Shown here piece by piece: positions 7,914 through 16,982 of a stretch of 64,000 nt of DNA; position 1 is the stretch's first letter; the number at the start of each line of letters is the position of its first letter. A program made the position numbers and the translations under genes. The stretch spans positions 248,001 through 312,000 of the forward strand of contig NZ_VSIY01000004.1 of assembly GCF_008086115.1 (NCBI RefSeq), written 5' to 3'. Origin of the DNA: Maritimibacter fusiformis. Lineage in GTDB: Bacteria; Pseudomonadota; Alphaproteobacteria; Rhodobacterales; Rhodobacteraceae. The notes beneath the pieces were generated by a model. It was given only the letters and a program-made list of their open reading frames with translations. It ran no database searches and was not told the DNA's origin.

Positions 7914-8875
7914 GCCGGGCGGCCATCGTCGGAGGCGGCGTGATCGGCGGCGGCTGGGCCGCGCGGTTCCTGCTGGCGGGCTGGGACGTGGCCCTGTTCG
8001 ACCCCGATCCCGAAGCCGGGCGCAAGGTCACCGAGGTTCTCGACAATGCCCGCCGCAGTCTGCCCGCCCTCTACGACACCGACCTGCCGGGCGAGGGGCG
8101 GCTTGACTGGCACGACGACCTGGCCAGCGCGGTCGCCGGGGCGGATTGGGTGCAGGAAAGCGTGCCGGAGCGGCTCGACCTCAAGCACCGGGTGCTGGGC
8201 ACGATCTGCGACCATGCGCCGGCGGATGCGGTGATCGGGTCGTCCACCTCGGGCTTCAAGCCGTCCGAGTTGAATTCACAGGGCGCGCGGGCGATCGTCG
8301 CGCATCCGTTCAACCCGGTCTATCTGCTGCCGCTGGTGGAACTGGTCGGCGCGCCCGACAGCACCGCCCGCGCCGCCGACATCCTGCGCGCCATCGGCAT
8401 GTATCCCCTGACATTGCGTCGTGAGATTGCCGCGCATATCGCGGACCGGCTGCTCGAGGCGGTCTGGCGCGAAAGCCTGTGGCTGGTCAAGGACGGCATC
8501 GCCACCACCGAAGAGATCGACGAGGCCATTCGCATGGGGTTCGGCCTGCGCTGGGCACAGATGGGGCTGTTCGAGACCTACCGGATCGCCGGTGGCGAGG
8601 CGGGGATGAAGCACTTCATGGCGCAATTCGGCCCGGCCTTGTCATGGCCCTGGACCAAGCTCATGGACGTGCCCGCCTTTACCGATGAGCTTGTCGACCT
8701 GATCGCCGGCCAGTCCGACGCGCAATCCGGGCATATGTCGGTCCGCGAGCTCGAGCGGCTGCGTGATGACAACCTGGTCGGCATCATGCGGGTGCTCAAG
8801 ACCACGCAAACCGGCGCGGGCGGTGTGATCGTGGCGCATGAGGACATGCTGCGGCATGGCGGGCCGGCGGACTGA
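7910..8875 (+). CDS. L-carnitine 3-dehydrogenase-like 3-hydroxyacyl dehydrogenase
   Basis: A 321-residue NAD-dependent 3-hydroxy acid dehydrogenase. The Rossmann motif GGGVIGGGWAARF (8-20) is followed by the active-site segment HPFNPVYLLPLVELV with H132 and E144. The C-terminal stretches GFGLRWAQMGLFETYRIAGG and KLMDVPAFTDELV are characteristic of L-carnitine dehydrogenases, and the length matches the stand-alone form rather than the version fused to a thioesterase. It is coupled to the BKACE gene by ATGA. Expected reaction: L-carnitine to 3-dehydrocarnitine. No separate thioesterase (CdhB) or CoA-transferase is visible nearby. Confidence 0.85.
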   Translation: MSRAAIVGGGVIGGGWAARFLLAGWDVALFDPDPEAGRKVTEVLDNARRSLPALYDTDLPGEGRLDWHDDLASAVAGADWVQESVPERLDLKHRVLGTICDHAPADAVIGSSTSGFKPSELNSQGARAIVAHPFNPVYLLPLVELVGAPDSTARAADILRAIGMYPLTLRREIAAHIADRLLEAVWRESLWLVKDGIATTEEIDEAIRMGFGLRWAQMGLFETYRIAGGEAGMKHFMAQFGPALSWPWTKLMDVPAFTDELVDLIAGQSDAQSGHMSVRELERLRDDNLVGIMRVLKTTQTGAGGVIVAHEDMLRHGGPAD

Positions 8876-9247
8876 CCTCCGACACGCAAGAAAGTTGCTT
8901 TTTGCCCCGTTCGAGCGTAGCTTCGTTGTTTGAGCGACAGCGACAGCAGGCGTGCAATTTCTGGCGCCGTTTCAGGGACTTCGCCGCGAGTCGAGGATCT
9001 GCGACACCCTCCGATCCGGACAGCCTCCGCCGTTCCGGCAAGGAATGATCAAACCGACTTGTCTGTTTGCGACATCACTGCTTCGCGAGGCAAGGAAAAA
9101 AATCGTGATTTCCGGGGTGGATAAGGGGGGTCGTTTCGTGTTTTGCTTGGCGCATGTCGCATTTGAGCTTTCTTTCGCCTATTCGGAGGAAGATGCTTGA
9201 CCATGGTTGCCGCGTGTGCGGATGGCCAAAATCTACAGGGAGACAAC
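8876..9247 (+). other. Intergenic region with the likely promoter of the ABC importer operon
   Basis: No convincing gene is found in these 372 bp. It separates the carnitine-dehydrogenase-like gene from the binding protein and is less GC-rich than its surroundings, with A- and T-tracts around 9097-9107 and 9130-9145. A 27-codon open frame starts at 9192 after GGAGGA and overlaps the binding-protein start in another frame. It may be a coupling leader but is unsupported by any homology visible here. A GG-N8-GC pair at 9149-9160 is too short for a sigma-54 promoter. Confidence 0.5.
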
Positions 9248-10855
9248 ATGACAAAAAAAGACCAGGAACTGATTGACCGGATCGCCGAGGGCGCCCGCAA
9301 GGGCCGGATCTCGCGTCGGGACTTCATGTATTATTCGACCGCGGCCGGCCTGACCGCGACCACGGCCACCGGGCTCTGGACCAAGAGTGCCGCGGCGGCC
9401 CCGCAGCGCGGCGGCACCTTCCGCTGGGGTCTGCATGACGGCAACACCGGCGATACCCACGATCCGGGCACTTATGTCACCCGGACGATGATCTTCCTTG
9501 CCCATACCCACCGCAGCTATCTGACGATGATCAACGGCGACGGCTCGCTCGGCCCCGATCTGGCCGACAGCTGGGAAGCGTCCGCCGACGCGTCGGAATG
9601 GACCTTCAACCTGAACCAGAATGCCAGCTTCCACAGCGGCAGGAAGGTGACCGCCGACGACGTCATTGCATCGCTCAACCATCACCGCGGCGACGAGACC
9701 ACCTCGGCGGCCAAGGCGCTGCTGACCGATGTGGTCGAGATCACCAAGGACGGCGACCATACCGTCAAGGTCAAGCTGACCGGTGGCAATGCCGACCTTC
9801 CGTGGCTGATGACCGACTACCATTTCGCGATCTGCCCCGCCAATGACGACGGCACGATCGACTGGAAATCGGGCGACGGCTCGGGCCCCTACAAGATCGA
9901 TTCGGGCGAATTCGGCGTGCAATTCAGCCTCAGCCGCCACGATGGCTGGCACGGCGAGGGCGCGTGGTTCGACAAGGTCGACATCATCACCCTGAACGAC
10001 CCGAACGCGCGTCAGACCGCGCTGGTCACGGGCGATGTGGACTCGGTCTCGCTGATCGAGCTCAAGACGATGGCGCTGTTGCAGCGTGATCCGAACATCA
10101 ACATCTTCAACATCCCCTCGGCGGGCGCGATCACATTGCCGATGCTGTGCGACACGCCACCGTTCGACAATGTCGATGTTCGCAACGCGCTGAAGCTGTC
10201 GATGAACCGCGACGAGATCATCGAGAAGATCGCGTTCGGCGCCGCGACCAAGGCCAACGACTTCCACCACTCGCCGGCCCAGCCCTACTGGCCCGACGAC
10301 ATTCCGCAGCGCGAGTATGACCCGGATCAGGCCAAGTCGCTCTTGAAGAAGGCGGGTGCCGAGGGACTTTCGGTCAGCATCTCGACCGCCGACAGCGTCT
10401 ATGCCGGCGCCGTCGACATGGCCGTGCTCTATGCCGAACAGGCCAAGGCCTCGGGCATCAACATCGACGTGGTGCGCGAGCCGAACGATGGCTACTATTC
10501 CGATGTGTGGCTGAAAAAGCCGTGGTGCCTCGTGTCCTGGGGCGCACGCCCGACGCCGGACGTGATGTATACGCTGGCCTACAAGTCGGACGCGGCCTGG
10601 AACGAGAGCCGCTGGCAGAACGAGCGGTTCAACGAACTGCTGCTTCAGGCCAAGGCCGAACTGGACGACACGCTGCGCGCCGAAATGTATCGCGAAATGG
10701 CGATGCTGGCGCGTGACGATGGCGGCACCGTCATCCCGTTCTTCAACAACTTCGTCTACGCGGCCCGCGCCAACGTGGGCACCCCCGACCAACTGGCGGC
10801 AAGCTGGGAAAGCGACGGGGCCCGCGCCGCAAGCCGCTGGTGGTTCACCTCCTGA
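9248..10855 (+). CDS. ABC transporter substrate-binding protein, family 5, Tat-exported
   Basis: A 535-residue periplasmic binding protein of the SBP_bac_5 family. The start at 9248 is preferred over 9197 because AGGGAG precedes it by 6 nt. The N-terminus carries a twin-arginine signal: ISRRDFMYYS, a hydrophobic stretch to about residue 40, then a likely cut after SAAAA. It should therefore be exported folded. It is followed by two permeases and a double ATPase, so the importer is complete. It is paralogous to the truncated protein at the left edge. The ligand is not shown by sequence; carnitine- or ectoine-related compounds or short peptides fit the neighbouring enzymes. Confidence 0.93.
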   Translation: MTKKDQELIDRIAEGARKGRISRRDFMYYSTAAGLTATTATGLWTKSAAAAPQRGGTFRWGLHDGNTGDTHDPGTYVTRTMIFLAHTHRSYLTMINGDGSLGPDLADSWEASADASEWTFNLNQNASFHSGRKVTADDVIASLNHHRGDETTSAAKALLTDVVEITKDGDHTVKVKLTGGNADLPWLMTDYHFAICPANDDGTIDWKSGDGSGPYKIDSGEFGVQFSLSRHDGWHGEGAWFDKVDIITLNDPNARQTALVTGDVDSVSLIELKTMALLQRDPNINIFNIPSAGAITLPMLCDTPPFDNVDVRNALKLSMNRDEIIEKIAFGAATKANDFHHSPAQPYWPDDIPQREYDPDQAKSLLKKAGAEGLSVSISTADSVYAGAVDMAVLYAEQAKASGINIDVVREPNDGYYSDVWLKKPWCLVSWGARPTPDVMYTLAYKSDAAWNESRWQNERFNELLLQAKAELDDTLRAEMYREMAMLARDDGGTVIPFFNNFVYAARANVGTPDQLAASWESDGARAASRWWFTS

Positions 10856-10872
10856 GCCGCCTGAAAAGACAG

Positions 10873-10899
10873 GGCCCGGCGCGTTTCGCGTGCCGGGCC
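10873..10899 (+). other. Intercistronic hairpin after the binding-protein gene
   Basis: GGCCCGGC (10873-10880) pairs with GCCGGGCC (10892-10899), and GCG/CGC extends the stem inward around a TTT loop. No T-run follows. Such hairpins between a binding-protein gene and its permease genes often stabilise or partially terminate the message, so that the binding protein is made in excess. That role is inferred. Confidence 0.5.
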
Positions 10900-11031
10900 T
10901 GCTCCGGTCGCACCCCGACAAGCCGGCAAGACAAGACCGGCCGCGCCGGCCGATCCCGACATCGGTGGCGAGGGGACAAGGTGACGGCAATAATGACCGG
11001 CGAAAACGCCGGGTCCAATGGGGAGTGAACG

Positions 11032-11988
11032 ATGGGCGATTTGACACGGCTCGTGCTCAAACGGCTGGGTCTGGGATTACTGACTCTTCTGGTCGTATCG
11101 ATCCTGATCTTCTTCGCGGTCGAACTGCTGCCCGGCGATATCGCCGAGGCGGTGCTTGGCCAGAGCGCAACGCCGGAAACCGTGGCCGAGATGCGGCGGC
11201 AACTCGGTCTGGATCAGCCGGCCGTCTGGCGATACCTGCAATGGCTGGGTGGCGCGGTGCAGGGCGACTTCGGCGTCTCCCTGGTGTCCGGCGAACCCGT
11301 GAGCGAGGCCATCGGCGACCGGTTCGTCAACACCCTGTTCCTCGCGGCCTATGCGGCGGTCATCGCGGTGCCGATCTCGATCATCCTGGGCGTGACGGTC
11401 GCGCTGCTGCGCAACACGCTGTTCGACCGGGTCGCCAACGTGCTGACCCTGACGTCGATCTCGTCGCCCGAGTTCTTTCTCGGCTACATCCTGATCCTGT
11501 TTCTCGCGGTCAAGACCAACATGTTCCCGGCCATCGCGAGCCTGTCCAGCGACATGAGCCTGAGCGAGCTTCTGAACCGCACCTTCCTGCCGGCGCTGAC
11601 CCTCGTGCTGGTCGTCACGGCGCACATGATGCGCATGACCCGGGCGGCGATCATCAACCTGCTGGCCTCGCCCTATATCGAGATGGCGCGGCTCAAGGGC
11701 ACGCCGCCGTGGAAGGTCATCGTCAAGCATGCACTGCCGAACGCCTGGGCGCCGATCATCAACGTGATCGCGCTGAACCTGGCCTATCTCATCACCGGCG
11801 TCGTGCTGGTCGAGGTCGTGTTCGTCTATCCGGGCATCGGGCAGGCGCTGGTCGATGCGGTGGCGAAACGGGATTTCCCGATCGTGCAGGCCTGCTGTCT
11901 GATCTTCGCGGCCACCTTCATCCTGCTGAACCTCGCCGCCGACGTCGGCGCGATTCTGACAAACCCGCGTTTGCGGCATCCGAAGTGA
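11032..11988 (+). CDS. Peptide-type ABC transporter permease, DppB-like
   Basis: A 318-residue integral membrane permease of the DppB/OppB family. It opens with a hydrophobic helix (LGLGLLTLLVVSILIFFAVELLPGD, of which ELLPGD is the usual family marker), followed by RRQLGLDQPAVWRYLQWLGG. The coupling-helix (EAA) region is MARLKGTPPWKVIVKHALPN. About six membrane segments are expected. It is the first permease after the binding protein, with the second permease 10 bp downstream. Confidence 0.93.
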   Translation: MGDLTRLVLKRLGLGLLTLLVVSILIFFAVELLPGDIAEAVLGQSATPETVAEMRRQLGLDQPAVWRYLQWLGGAVQGDFGVSLVSGEPVSEAIGDRFVNTLFLAAYAAVIAVPISIILGVTVALLRNTLFDRVANVLTLTSISSPEFFLGYILILFLAVKTNMFPAIASLSSDMSLSELLNRTFLPALTLVLVVTAHMMRMTRAAIINLLASPYIEMARLKGTPPWKVIVKHALPNAWAPIINVIALNLAYLITGVVLVEVVFVYPGIGQALVDAVAKRDFPIVQACCLIFAATFILLNLAADVGAILTNPRLRHPK

Positions 11989-11998
11989 GGGCGGCAAA

Positions 11999-13063
11999 AT
12001 GAGTGTATTCGTCATTGGATATTACGCGGCCCTGATCGCCGCGTCCTGCCTGGCGGCCTATTTCAACTACCGCCGGACCTTCATGCTCCTGTTCTCGCTG
12101 ACGCTGGTGTCCTTCGTGCTGGGCATCATCGGCGGCACCCCGGCGCTCAGGGTCGTCACGATCTTCGCCGGCGCGCTGGCGCTGGCGGTCGGCACCTCCT
12201 ACGCGTTCAAGGAGTTCCTGGTGCAGATCGCCCGGCCGAACCTGGCCAAGGAGTTGCGCACCGCCCCCCTGACCGCGTCGTTCGGGATGTTCGTGATCTT
12301 CACCTACGCCATCGCCGGCATCTTCGCGCCGGTGATCGCACCGCATGGCGAGGCCGAGGTGATCGCGTCGGCCTTCGCGCCGCCGGATGCCAACATGCTT
12401 CTTGGGGCCGACCAGCTTGGCCGCGACGTGTTCAGCCGCATCATCTATGGCGCGCGAAACACCGTCGGGCTGGCGTTGACCGCGACCATCCTCGCCTTCC
12501 TGATGGGGGCGCTGGCCGGGCTTCTGGCCGCGGTCAAGGGCGGCTGGTTCGATCAGATCATGGGCCGGGCCGCCGATGTCATCATGTCGGTGCCGTCGCT
12601 GATCTTCGCGCTTCTGATGCTGTCGATCTTCGGCACCAGCCTTGTCGTGATCGTGATCGTCGTGGCGGTGATCTACTCGCCCCGGGTGTTCCGCCTGACG
12701 CGCGCGGTTGCCGGCAACATCGTGGTGATGGACTATATCGAAGCCGCCAAGCTGCGCGGCGAAGGCGACTGGTATCTGATCCGGCGTGAAATCCTGCCGA
12801 ACTCGATGTCGCCGCTGATCGCGGAATTCGGGCTCGAGTTCTGCTTCGTCTTCCTCTTGATCGCCGGTCTCAGCTTCCTCGGTCTTGGCATCCAGCCACC
12901 GACCGCCGACTGGGGGTCGATGGTGCGCGAAAACGCGACACTGATCTCGTTCGGCGACATCACGCCTCTGATCCCGGCGGCGGCGATCGCGCTGTTGACC
13001 GTGGCCGTCAACTTCGTGGTCGACTGGATGCTGTTCCGGTCCTCCGGCCTGAAGGAGCATTGA
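11999..13063 (+). CDS. Peptide-type ABC transporter permease, DppC-like
   Basis: A 354-residue permease of the DppC/OppC family. It is longer at the N-terminus than usual: three hydrophobic segments occupy about the first 65 residues before the standard domain begins with LTASFGMFVIFTYAIAGIF. The motif LLGADQLGRDVFSRIIYGAR and the EAA-type coupling region AAKLRGEGDWYLIRREILPN are typical. It forms the second half of the membrane channel with the gene at 11032. The extra N-terminal helices are visible in the sequence, but their function is unknown. Confidence 0.92.
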   Translation: MSVFVIGYYAALIAASCLAAYFNYRRTFMLLFSLTLVSFVLGIIGGTPALRVVTIFAGALALAVGTSYAFKEFLVQIARPNLAKELRTAPLTASFGMFVIFTYAIAGIFAPVIAPHGEAEVIASAFAPPDANMLLGADQLGRDVFSRIIYGARNTVGLALTATILAFLMGALAGLLAAVKGGWFDQIMGRAADVIMSVPSLIFALLMLSIFGTSLVVIVIVVAVIYSPRVFRLTRAVAGNIVVMDYIEAAKLRGEGDWYLIRREILPNSMSPLIAEFGLEFCFVFLLIAGLSFLGLGIQPPTADWGSMVRENATLISFGDITPLIPAAAIALLTVAVNFVVDWMLFRSSGLKEH

Positions 13064-13067
13064 TAAG

Positions 13068-14753
13068 ATGACCAAGTTTTCCGACAAGGACATCCTGCTG
13101 GAGATCAAGGATCTCCGCATCCAGGGCTATTCCGACGAAACCTGGGTCGACATCATCAAGGGGGTCGACCTGACACTGCACCGCGGCGAGGTGATGGGGC
13201 TGATCGGCGAATCCGGTGCCGGCAAATCCACCATCGGTGCGGCCGCGATGGGCTATGCCCGCGATGGCACGCGGATCTGCGAGGGCTCCTCGATCGAGTT
13301 CGACGGGATGGAGTTGACCACGGCCACCGAGAGCGAACGCCGCGCGCTGCGCGGCTCGCGCATCGCCTATGTGGCGCAGTCGGCGGCGGCCTCGTTCAAC
13401 CCGGCGCACCGGATCATCGACCAGCACACCGAGGCGCCGGTGCATTACCGGATCAAGAAACGCCTCGAAGCGCAGGAAGACGCGATGGAGCTTTACGAGC
13501 GCCTGCGCCTTCCCAACCCGCAGGAAATCGGCTTTCGCTATCCGCACCAGGTGTCCGGCGGGCAGTTGCAACGGGCGATGACGGCGATGGCGATGTCCTG
13601 CCGCCCCGACCTGATCATCTTCGACGAGCCGACAACGGCGCTGGATGTGACCACCCAGATCGAGGTGCTGGCGGCGATCCGCGACATCGTGGACCAGTTC
13701 AACACCGCCGCGATCTACATCACCCACGATCTCGCGGTGGTGGCGCAGATGGCCGATACGATCAAGGTGCTGCTCAAAGGCGAAGAGGTCGAACAGGCCT
13801 CGACCGAGGAGATGCTGGACAACCCGCAGGAGGATTACACCAAGAGCCTCTGGGCGGTGCGCAGTTTCAAACGCAAACAGAAATCGCGCCCGACCGATGG
13901 CACCGAACCGTTGATCTCGGTGCAGAACGTGCACGCGGCCTATACCGGCGGGGTCAAGGTGCTGGATGACGTGTCGTTCGATATCTATCCCGGCATGACC
14001 GTGGCGGTGGTGGGCGAATCCGGGTCGGGCAAGTCGACCACGGCGCGGGTCATCACCGGACTGCTGCCGCCGATGGAGGGGCAGGTGTTGTTCAAGGGCG
14101 AGCCGTTGCCGCCGAAATACACCGACCGGACGCGGGATCAGTTGCGCCAGGCGCAGATGATCTACCAGATGGCCGATACCGCGCTCAACCCCAAGGTCAA
14201 GATCCACGAGATCATCGGCCGCCCGGCGCAGTTCTATTCCGGTCTCAAGGGGACCGCGCTGAAACAGCGGGTCGACGAGTTGCTCGACCTGATCGAACTG
14301 GAGCCGTCGCAGTATTACAACCGCTATCCGCCGGAACTGTCAGGGGGGCAGAAGCAGCGCATCGGCATCGCCCGCGCGCTGGCCGCCGAGCCTGAGTTCA
14401 TCATCTGCGACGAGGTGACATCGGCGCTCGACCAACTGGTCGCCGAGGGCATCCTGAGGCTGCTGGACCGGCTCCAGAGAGAGCTTGGCCTTGCCTACAT
14501 GTTCATCACCCACGACCTTGCCACGGTGCGTTCGATTGCCGACGAGGTGGTGGTGATGCAGAACGGCAAGGTGGTGGAGCAGGGGCCGAAGGACGAGATG
14601 TTCAGGCCGCCGCACCACCCCTATACCGACCTGCTGCTGTCTTCGGTTCCCGAGATGGACCCGAACTGGCTGACCGAGCTTCTGGAAGAGCGCGGGCTGG
14701 ACAACATCGGAGAGGCCGCCACCTCCAAGGGAGATGCGGCGCCCTCGACCTGA
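13068..14753 (+). CDS. Dual-domain ABC transporter ATPase (DppD-DppF fusion type)
   Basis: A 561-residue protein with two complete nucleotide-binding domains. Domain 1 has Walker [10 protein letters not shown], signature SGGQLQRAM and Walker [13 protein letters not shown]. Domain 2 has Walker [10 protein letters not shown], signature SGGQKQRIG and [12 protein letters not shown], where valine replaces the usual proline after the catalytic glutamate. Oligopeptide C-terminal-type extensions follow each domain. It starts 4 bp after the permease and completes the importer. Single-chain double ATPases are common for this transporter class in Rhodobacterales. Confidence 0.93.
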   Translation: MTKFSDKDILLEIKDLRIQGYSDETWVDIIKGVDLTLHRGEVMGLIGESGAGKSTIGAAAMGYARDGTRICEGSSIEFDGMELTTATESERRALRGSRIAYVAQSAAASFNPAHRIIDQHTEAPVHYRIKKRLEAQEDAMELYERLRLPNPQEIGFRYPHQVSGGQLQRAMTAMAMSCRPDLIIFDEPTTALDVTTQIEVLAAIRDIVDQFNTAAIYITHDLAVVAQMADTIKVLLKGEEVEQASTEEMLDNPQEDYTKSLWAVRSFKRKQKSRPTDGTEPLISVQNVHAAYTGGVKVLDDVSFDIYPGMTVAVVGESGSGKSTTARVITGLLPPMEGQVLFKGEPLPPKYTDRTRDQLRQAQMIYQMADTALNPKVKIHEIIGRPAQFYSGLKGTALKQRVDELLDLIELEPSQYYNRYPPELSGGQKQRIGIARALAAEPEFIICDEVTSALDQLVAEGILRLLDRLQRELGLAYMFITHDLATVRSIADEVVVMQNGKVVEQGPKDEMFRPPHHPYTDLLLSSVPEMDPNWLTELLEERGLDNIGEAATSKGDAAPST

Positions 14754-14842
14754 TGCGGCAGATCGGGAATGCCACAGACGCACGCCCGCGGCCCCGGCGA
14801 CGATGATGTCGGGGTCACGGATACGGCGTCAGATGCGGATGC

Positions 14843-14965
14843 TCAGACGATGGCCAGGGCCGTCGCGCCCATGGTGACAAGCAGGAGTCCATAGACGACA
14901 AGCAGCGCAGGAAAAGTCGCGCCGCGCGCCCGGTATTCACGGATCAGATCGTCTCGTGTCAGCAT
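14843..14965 (-). CDS. Small (40-residue) single-pass membrane protein
   Basis: This short gene begins with ATG at 14965, 5 nt after a perfect AGGAGG, and ends with TGA at 14843. The first 18 residues are charged (MLTRDDLIREYRARGATF), then a hydrophobic stretch of about 20 residues forms one membrane helix (LLVVYGLLLVTMGATALAIV) and ends the protein. The strong ribosome site and clean hydrophobic design argue that it is real. It lies between the ABC importer and the MFS exporter, opposite in direction to both. Function unknown. Confidence 0.65.
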   Translation of the reverse strand: MLTRDDLIREYRARGATFPALLVVYGLLLVTMGATALAIV

Positions 14966-15239
14966 GGCAGCCTCCTGTGTCTGGGCCATACGAATCACTC
15001 GTGCTTAAAGCCCCAGTTAGGCGATCCACCTGCACCAATCAAGGATAGACCGGGAAATGCCCATGCGCAAAACGCATGGCTGCTCCAACCCCGGCGCATG
15101 GCGTGGCGGTCTCTGGCGGAAGGGATTGAATCGAATGTGGTTTTCCCGCGCCGCTTCGATCCGACATCGTCGTGCAAATCGGCCCCGGCTGGGCTATGGC
15201 AGGGGCAGATTTCGCCTTACCCAGACGGACCGACCCGAA

Positions 15240-16778
15240 TTGACCCACAGCCCCGCCGCAGATTCGGGTGATTACCCAGTCGCCCTGCCATTGCCGCACC
15301 GGCAGCGGATGCTGGTGCTCGGCATCATCATGCTGTGCATTTTCACCGCGATGCTGTCCAACCAGATCGTCGCCACGGCACTGCCCTCGATCGTGTCGAG
15401 CTTCGACGGGATGGAGCGGTTCGGCTGGGTCGGCTCGGCCTATCTGCTGGCGCAGGCGACGGTGATGCCGATCTACGGCAAGATTGGTGACCTGATCGGG
15501 CGCAAGGCGGTCCTGATCTTCGCGCTGTCGATCTTCCTGCTCGGGTCGGCCAGTTGCGCGCTGGCCTGGTCGATGGAAAGCCTGATCGCCGCCCGGGCGT
15601 TCCAGGGCCTCGGGGGTGGCGGCATCATCGTCAGTGCTTTCGGCGTGACCGCGGATATCTTCCAGCCGCGTGAGCGCGCCCGCTATCAAAGCTACAACAG
15701 CCTGCTGCTGGTCGCCTCGGCCTCGATCGGGCCGACGGCGGGCGGGGTTCTGAGCGCCACGCTGGGCTGGCGGTCGATCTTTCTGGTGACGCTGCCGCTG
15801 GGCCTGATCGCGCTGGCCGGGATCGTCGCGCTTCTGCCGCGTGCCCGCCCCGGCCGCGCGGTGCAGATCGACTATGGCGGGGCGCTGACGCTGGCGGTCG
15901 CGATCATCGGGCTGGTGCTGGTTGCCGACAGCCACCAGATCTTCGGCAGTTTCGCGACCTGGCAGAGCGTCGGCCTGTTCGCCCTGATCGCCGCCGCCCT
16001 GGTCGTCTGGGTTCGCATCGAACGGCGCGCGCAAGAACCCGTGATCCCCCTGTCGCTGTTTCGCAGCCGAAACTTCTCGCTGCTGCTGATCGTCGCCGCC
16101 GTCAGCGGGGCGGTGACCATCGGGCTTTTGAATTTCGTCGCCCTCTACCTCCAGATGGCGCTGGGCTTCGCGCCGACCATCGCCGGGCTGTTCTTCATCG
16201 TCATCACCGGCGGTCTCGCGGTGGGGGCACTGGCGGCGGGGCGGGTGATTTCGGCCACCGGGCTTTACAAACCCCTGCTTGTCGCCGGCGCCATCCTCAC
16301 CGGCGTCGCGCTGGCCGGGCTGGCCGGCTTTCCGGTGGGTGGTCCGGTCTGGGTATTGGGTGCGGTCCTGCTGGTGCACGGGTTCGCCAGCGGGCTGTCG
16401 CAACAGGCGCCGATCATCGGCGCGCAATACGAAGTGTCGCGCGGCCATATCGGCGCGGCCACAGGCGCGATGACGCTGGCGCGCATTGGCGGCGCCTCGT
16501 TGGCGATGTCGGTCTACAGCGCGATCGTCTCGTCCGGGCTCGCCACGGTTTCGGTCCCCGGTGTCGCGGCGATCGACGGGTTGTCGCCCCTGGCTCTGCC
16601 CGATCTCGACCCGGCCGTGCGCGACGCCGTCGAGGCAGGCTTCGCCTCGGCGCTGCGGCCGATGTTCCTGACCGCCGCGGGCCTGGCCTTCGCCTCGTTC
16701 ATCGCCGCGCTTTTCCTGCGCCGCGTCAGGTTCGAGCCGGATCGCGCCCCGTCCGAGCGGCAGATCCGGCCGGAGTAA
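15240..16778 (+). CDS. MFS multidrug-type transporter, DHA2 family (about 14 membrane helices)
   Basis: A major facilitator protein of about 512 residues. The first helix region IVATALPSIV, the loop GKIGDLIGRKAV and the motif-C-like SIGPTAGGVLSATLGWR identify the drug:H+ antiporter-2 group, with about 14 membrane segments. The start is uncertain. The frame is open back to 15057, but the part before 15240 codes for an arginine-rich stretch unlike a transporter. TTG at 15240 is proposed; ATGs at 15135 and 15309 are alternatives and none has a strong ribosome site. Role: proton-driven export of a drug or metabolite. Confidence 0.85.
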   Translation: MTHSPAADSGDYPVALPLPHRQRMLVLGIIMLCIFTAMLSNQIVATALPSIVSSFDGMERFGWVGSAYLLAQATVMPIYGKIGDLIGRKAVLIFALSIFLLGSASCALAWSMESLIAARAFQGLGGGGIIVSAFGVTADIFQPRERARYQSYNSLLLVASASIGPTAGGVLSATLGWRSIFLVTLPLGLIALAGIVALLPRARPGRAVQIDYGGALTLAVAIIGLVLVADSHQIFGSFATWQSVGLFALIAAALVVWVRIERRAQEPVIPLSLFRSRNFSLLLIVAAVSGAVTIGLLNFVALYLQMALGFAPTIAGLFFIVITGGLAVGALAAGRVISATGLYKPLLVAGAILTGVALAGLAGFPVGGPVWVLGAVLLVHGFASGLSQQAPIIGAQYEVSRGHIGAATGAMTLARIGGASLAMSVYSAIVSSGLATVSVPGVAAIDGLSPLALPDLDPAVRDAVEAGFASALRPMFLTAAGLAFASFIAALFLRRVRFEPDRAPSERQIRPE

Positions 16779-16798
16779 TGCGCGAAAAATGCAAGCGG

Positions 16799-16817
16799 CG
16801 AGTCCCCAAGCGACTCG
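16799..16817 (+). terminator. Weak stem-loop after the MFS gene
   Basis: CGAGTC (16799-16804) pairs with GACTCG (16812-16817) around a 7-nt loop, 21 bp past the MFS stop, followed by ATTCGTTT. The short stem makes this a tentative terminator. Confidence 0.3.
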
Positions 16818-16982
16818 ATTCGTTTGGAAATCGTGAATTTTCCGATTTTTCCTTTACAGGAGTCAACGAATAACCCACCATATCTCGTAGGGACCAGGCG
16901 CGGGAGACGCCAGACCCGGTAGAGGCACCGAGTTCTTGTGTGGCTGCATCCACAAGGGCTCTGCGAGCAGAAGGGGACAGCC

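Noticed and set aside
9149-9160. A GG...GC pair resembling a sigma-54 promoter before the binding-protein gene
   Set aside because: The spacing is GG-N8-GC rather than the required GG-N10-GC, and the flanking bases match poorly.
15057-15239. N-terminal extension of the MFS transporter
   Set aside because: The frame is open, but the product is Arg-rich and unlike any transporter leader. The helix-1 region starts after 15300, so a later start is preferred.
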